DNA of 64,000 bases from Zygnema cylindricum (lineage: Eukaryota; Streptophyta; Zygnematophyceae; Zygnematales; Zygnemataceae): NCBI GenBank assembly GCA_037447655.1, contig JBBHKE010001152.1, positions 38,078-102,077 of the forward strand, in the 5' to 3' direction. This document shows, one piece after another, positions 59,400 through 64,000 of this stretch (positions within the stretch are counted from its first letter, which is position 1; every line of letters starts with the position of its first letter). The position numbers and the translations under genes were made by a program. The notes under the pieces were generated by a model, which did not search any database, was not told the origin of the DNA, and worked only from the letters and a program-made list of their open reading frames with translations.

Positions 59400-61423
59400 C
59401 TGGTGTCCGGGGTGTTTGTAAAGACCAGTCGGGATTCATCCTTAGGAGAGAGCACATAAAGGAATCCGCCTTCTCTTTGTACATTCCCAAAACATTTCCG
59501 TATTCCGGTTTTTTATTCGATATATGTAGCTGCAGTAAATCCCGACCGTAAAATGTTTTTTTCAGTAAAAAATAAATAAAAAAGAAACCTATATTGTATA
59601 CATAAAAAAAAAACCCCCAAAATCGCATCACTTCTTTCATACGACGACTTCATACTGTTTTGTTTTATTGGTACAATCATCCTTGTTATTTAAGCCTTCG
59701 TTCCTTCTTTTTTCTTTCCTACTTCCCTTCTTTTTTTATGTTGTTCTTTTCCTCTCGTTTTTTCTTCTGATCCTTCTTCGCAAAGCTAAAAGAGTCACAT
59801 TAACGGAAAAAAACAGTACTGAAAAAGAATAAAATTGAAGGGACAATTTGACAAATTTGTACCTTCCCGAGAAGTACTTGCAAAGCTCCGTACTTATTTT
59901 CCCAATTAGTGCACATTTGGGGTGTTAATCCCCCCAAATTCCACACATTATTTGTCACATATTGGAGATATCTGTCGTCTCCGGATGCGCGATGTAACCA
60001 CGCCGCTCCCCACAAAAGCTCGTCCTGAAAATCGATAGCGTAATCATAAAACAAAAAATAAAACAATGAATCAAACAATGAATGTTACACGCTTTCAGTA
60101 ACAAAGCAGCTCTTTAGAGAAACTCATCCATAACAAAAACAAAAAACAAAAAAAAAAAAAATTATAAGTGTCAATTGATTTACAGAAGGAAAGCCACCAA
60201 AAAAATAAAAGAAACTCTAACAAATGAGAATAATAACAGGACATAATACACTGTGATAAGACGTAATACACTCGACCTATTGAATATATTTTTGATGTAA
60301 ACGTTGTGTCTTAATTCCTGACTTATTCTTCATATCTTGTCCTTTGCCTTTAACTTTTTGTCAGCCTCTTGGTTAAACCTTGCTGGTTTTTCCTTCTAAA
60401 ACTACTTAATTAATAATTGTTTGCTTGCTTGAGAAAAATAAAACTCACATTATACCCTTTAGAAGAATAAAAACCATCCGCGGGAATACTTCTGGTGTAT
60501 ACTCCTCGAAATCGATCCGCAAAATCAAACAGCTGAAAATTTACAAAAAAACAAGAGAGAGAGAGAGAGAGAGAGGAAAGAAATACAGAAATCAGCTTCG
60601 ATATGTTTATCATTACAAATGTGGATAAACATAAATTCTTTTGGGGTAAAAAAAAAAGATTTGCCCATTGTTATTTTTTTGATGTTGAATTTTGTCGACT
60701 TCCTCGAAGATTCTTGTTTTTTTTTTTTTTTATTTAGGGGTTTTTAGTGTTTTGGATTTTTTTTTAACGAATCAAATGCATTTTTTTTCCCAAAATAGGC
60801 AAGATAAAAAAAAAAGAGATAGTGAATCAAATGTGCAAACTGTTAAATTTTCACTTGAAAAAAAAAAACTATTCTTTTTGTCTTTTTCCCTCAATATCGT
60901 CTTTTCTCCTTCTTTAGTCCTCCTTGTCTCTCTCTCCCTCTCACACACATACACACAATCTCCCTCTCTCTTTTCCTCTCCCTCTCCCCCTCTCCCTGCT
61001 CTTAACTTTTTCTTGTTCTTCCCCTCAGTTTTCGTCAGTTACATGTCAGTTACACGTCAGTTACGCTCTTTTCCCTCCTCCCCTCCCTCCTCTTCTCCTC
61101 TCTCTTTCCACTCTTCCGTATTTCCTCTCTTATTCTTTTCCCTCAGTTTCCGTCAACTACACGTCAGTTACATGTCAGTTACACATTAGTTGTATGACAG
61201 TTACACAGTTGTACGGCAGTTGTACCTGCTTGGCGTGGCCTAGCAGCGTCGTCGAATACGACGGATTGTACGATTTGAAAGCCATAGACGCGGCCGCCAA
61301 AGCCGCCGCAGTTTCCGCCGCCAAATCCGATCCCGGGTGCGAGGTATCGATTTTGAACGCTCTGCGGAACTGAGGGTCCTCCGGACGCATCCAACAGTCG
61401 TGGTCGGGCTGGCCTTCGCCGAC
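59400..61423 (-). CDS. GH9 endoglucanase (cellulase), central fragment, both ends missing
   Basis: Four minus-strand exons in gene order: 61226-61423, 60449-60532, 59863-60024 and 59400-59529, with GT/AG borders and agreeing phases, about 191 residues. Matches to plant glycosyl hydrolase family 9 are [80 protein letters not shown] and [15 protein letters not shown]9 enzymes cleave beta-1,4-glucans in the cell wall. The N-terminal part with the catalytic aspartates (DAGD) and the C-terminal part with the catalytic glutamate are both absent. No matching exon lies between 61424 and the bZIP gene, and the 3' side runs into GA repeats and the poly-G run. The 59529 acceptor is the weakest border. 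The first intron here is CT-rich and has short repeats of TGTAACTGACA next to its donor (61030-61222). As given it is a non-functional piece. Confidence 0.88.
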
Positions 61424-62752
61424 CTGCCCGAAAAAAAAAAATAATAATAATATTGAATAACAACAAAAAAAATCGAGAAAAAAGAGAAAAAAAAAAAAAA
61501 ACAAAAAAAAAAAACCGAGAGAATCCCACGTGGAAAAAGGATGAAGTCGTTTCAATAACCATAAAGCAAAACAACATTTGTAAGTTTAAACAAGTTAAAG
61601 TATAAGTAATTGTTAATCTGCACAAAATATGAATATGAAACTGAAATCACATAAACAAAGAATCGTAAATAAAACTCTCTCATTGGAAGAGGGTTTTTCT
61701 TTGTTAACGAGATTATCATCTGCATAAAACTCCAAATTTGTACCAAATCTACAAAAAATCTAAAAGAAAAAAAGAAAGTCCATTTTTTTGTACCAAATCT
61801 ACAAGCTAAAAATATAAAAAAAGGAAAAATAACAAAAAGAAAAAAAAAAAAAGAAGGGAAAAACTTTCTACCTTCTCAAAAATCCTTTCTTTTTTCCTAC
61901 TTGGAAAAGTCCACACTATTTACAGTGCCCTCGTGTACGTTTTAAGAGAGATAAAAATTAAAAAGAGGAGAGGGAGAGAGAGAGAGAGAGAGACAGAGAA
62001 CATGTCATATGATGATCTGAACACCAAACGCGTACTTCACGTCAGAACGAATAAATTCGTTGGAAAAATTCGTTCGCGGGCGATTTTTTAAACGAATATC
62101 CTTTCCCGAGCGCGCGCCGACTTCCTATACTACATTATGGCCGTTACACTAATTGACGTCCTCTAATCCTTTTCCATGCTCTCCCATTCCGTCCCGTTCC
62201 GTCACTTCTCGTTCCGTTCCGTCGGGACGCGTTTTGTGACGTTACGTATTGTTTCGTGACGTTACGTATTGTTTCGTGACGTCGAGTCACCTTAATCTCC
62301 AATCTAAAATTGATTTTGTACCAGATTCCGTACAGCCTTCCGTACATATCCAGGTTTACACGCGACTACACGCCGACTCCATCATCCCTTCAACCTCTCC
62401 GGATGTGTACGACTTCGTACGATCTGGTTCGTACAAATTTAAATGTCCGTACGATTACGCTACGAAAACCTCCCCGCGTCCGTACGGTACGGTTCCCGCC
62501 CCCGAGTCCAGACACTCCAGCCACCCGCCGACATCCAATTCGCCGACTTCCGTCAAATATTCACCTCCGGCCGTCAGATTTTCCCCGCCGGCGGCTTGAG
62601 TCTAAAATTATTCAAAAAGGATCGTTTATTGAAATAATTACCGGCGGGTTTCTCTTTCCCGCCTCGTCAAAAAGAGAAACTGCCGGATGCCGATTTTTAT
62701 TCTCGATCTTTTGATCCCCTATTTATCTGGCCGGAGCGAGATCCAGCGGGCT
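61424..62752. other. Region between GH9 fragment and bZIP gene
   Basis: A-rich sequence to about 61900, a (GA)n microsatellite at 61972-61993, then GC-richer sequence with many CGTAC words and a three-unit repeat of GTGACGTTACGTATTGTTTC at 62231-62283. No GH9 N-terminal exon and no other gene were found on either strand. Confidence 0.6.
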
Positions 62753-63512
62753 TTAGTCGGTGGCATCCCGGAATTTCCGGAATAGGGCGGCATGTTCCAC
62801 TCTCAGGGCGGCCGCCTGTCTCTCCAAAGCCCCCAGGCGCTCCTGCCGCCTCTGCCGCGACCGCTTCGCGGAAGCTCTATTAGAAAGCATCCTGCAAAAC
62901 GACAAAAATAAAAAAAAAAACGCCAACAGAAAAACCGTCCAGCGTCAGTTATACGCAACGGAATTTCGATTTTCGAAACGTGGGTATTTTCTTGAACCCG
63001 CTTTCGGAAGTGGGTTTTGAAAAAGAAACGGTAATATTATTTGTTACTAATAATATTAGTGTTATTATTATTATTGTTATTGTTAGTATTGTTGGTATTT
63101 TTTGGTTTTGTGATCGGGGGTGGAGGGAAGGAGAGGGAGAGGTTTTCTACCTGCGTAACCGTTTGGGATCCTGTACGGCATGTTCTCCTCCGTCGTCGTC
63201 CGTTCCTTCTGCGCTGTCAGTTCTTTGTCTCATTCGGTCGCTGACGTCATCACCGGAATGGTCGCAGGGCGAATCCCGGGTGTCCGTCGCGGCGTGACAC
63301 GTGTCACACGAGTCGAGAACCGACGCGGAAGCATCCTCGGTCGCCGGGGAGAGCTGAGGCGGCAGCATGGTCGCCAGCCACTGTTCGAGTTCCGTCACAC
63401 GTGTGGAGGGCTGCGGCCATAGGCCGGCGCCTGGTGCGGAAGAGAGGATAGGGTTGTCGACCGCAGAAGACACGTGCCAAGCACCGGGTCCAAAATGGGG
63501 AGCCATGGACAT
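62753..63512 (-). CDS. bZIP transcription factor with short zipper
   Basis: Two exons, 63151-63512 (ATG at 63512, with an in-frame TAG two codons upstream) and 62753-62891, joined in phase 2, giving 166 residues. The basic region spans the splice site: KRLRRMLSNRASAKRSRQRR with the invariant N125 and R133. Heptad leucines follow at 143, 150 and 157, after which the protein ends RKFRDATD. Three heptads is short for a plant bZIP. The intron position inside the basic region and the RRMLSNR sequence resemble plant groups C and S. It would bind ACGT-core DNA as a dimer, probably as a heterodimer given the short zipper (inference). Residues 1-120 are Ser/Asp/Thr-rich, with no other domain recognised. 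A longer form through another 3' splice choice is possible. Confidence 0.87.
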
Positions 63513-63599
63513 CCACTAACGACAAAATTCGGGAAAATGGGAGAAGGATAGAAGAAAACGATGAAAGTGAAATTAACAAAAACAGGGGAGTGAAAAGGT

Positions 63600-63790
63600 A
63601 GGTGGAAGAGGAGGAGGCGAGGGAAGGGAAAAAGGAGGGAGAGAAAAGAGAGGGGAAAGAAAGGAGGGAAAAAAAGGTAGGGGAAAAAGCGGGAGCGGAG
63701 AGAGAGGAGAGAGGAGAGAGGAAGGGAAGAAGCGAGGGAGGAAAGAAACGAGGGAGGGTGGAAGTGAAGGGAAGGGAAGAAGTGGAGCGT
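63600..63790. repeat. GA-rich block upstream of the bZIP gene
   Basis: GGGAGG, GGAAGG and GAGAGG units. In the direction of the bZIP gene it is a CT-rich leader or promoter-proximal stretch. No gene is seen from 63791 to the end. Confidence 0.85.
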
Positions 63791-64000
63791 GAGATTTGCT
63801 TGATTGAGATTGTTTAAATAAAATTTTGTGGATCCAATTCCTGCGTCTGGTTGGTCGGAGGCGTGCGCCTATTCGTACGAGGCGCGGCTGATCGGCGAGG
63901 CGTGTGGTGGCCACGTGTTGGAAAGGTACATGCCAGCTGGAAAGCGATCATTGGATAGCTATCGTACGGACGCGGATCTTTTTGCGGCACCAAAATTCTG

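Noticed and set aside
58948-59640. Long Gly-rich (plus) and Pro/Ser-rich (minus) frames
   Set aside because: They are read through the poly-G run and GA repeat. Only the minus-strand piece at 59400-59529 is real, as a GH9 exon.
62249-62714. Overlapping plus-strand frames of 116 and 134 residues
   Set aside because: They are in a GC-richer upstream or intergenic zone with repeated CGTAC words; no domain and mutually overlapping frames.
1-64000. CRISPR arrays, riboswitches, operons and tRNA genes
   Set aside because: Repeats lack regular unique spacers, the gene structure is eukaryotic, and no cloverleaf-type sequence was recognised by eye.

Overview
This is nuclear DNA from a land plant or close streptophyte relative. 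The evidence is plant-type, intron-rich gene structure: a plant HUB/BRE1 E3 ligase in 19 exons, a clathrin heavy chain whose first exons match the plant form, a chloroplast-type SOUL heme-binding protein, a PRA1 protein, a plant bZIP, and a Ty3/gypsy element primed by initiator-Met tRNA. Long introns, many microsatellites and several small transposon families suggest a large, repeat-rich genome. The species cannot be fixed from the sequence. No CRISPR array, operon or tRNA gene was found.

Layout. 1-4961: a decayed 25S rRNA fragment and a minisatellite, then a minus-strand SOUL gene whose last exon or exons are not visible; its introns are filled with GA/CT simple repeats. 4962-9622: repeats, including three TA-flanked MITEs. 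9623-17399: a young Ty3/gypsy retrotransposon (minus strand) with near-identical 966-bp LTRs, a 5-bp target duplication, an intact gag and a pol broken into frames. 20827-23358: a single-exon Ser/Thr kinase with a large insert before DFG and a repeat-coded tail. 25830-27375 and 47140-48120: two diverged copies of an unclassified decayed repeat. 29322-39927: the complete HUB gene (892 residues by my splice model). 40847-42026: two more MITEs, then PRA1 at 42432-43052. 49783-50404: a two-exon, 69-residue C2H2 zinc-finger protein. 51445-53410: an inverted-repeat element and an 885-bp hAT-like element with a perfect 8-bp target duplication. 54051-58159: 12 exons coding the first 481 residues of clathrin heavy chain, then nothing. 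58993-59051: 59 consecutive G. 59400-61423: four internal exons of a GH9 endoglucanase on the minus strand, missing both ends. 62753-63512: a two-exon bZIP.

Most striking patterns. (1) In both HUB and clathrin, at least nine exon-intron junctions have imperfect tandem copies of the exon edge, with its splice site, inside the neighbouring intron. (2) Clathrin and GH9 converge on, and are both cut off at, the poly-G tract, which points to an assembly join or a real breakpoint. (3) GA/CT repeats in introns are always CT-rich in the sense direction, while the kinase carries the purine strand in its leader and codes with it in its tail.

The genes have unrelated household roles (histone H2B ubiquitination, endocytosis, Rab membrane traffic, cell-wall glucan cleavage, plastid heme binding, transcription); nothing suggests a functional cluster. 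Exon borders were read by eye from GT/AG sites, phase agreement and family resemblance.
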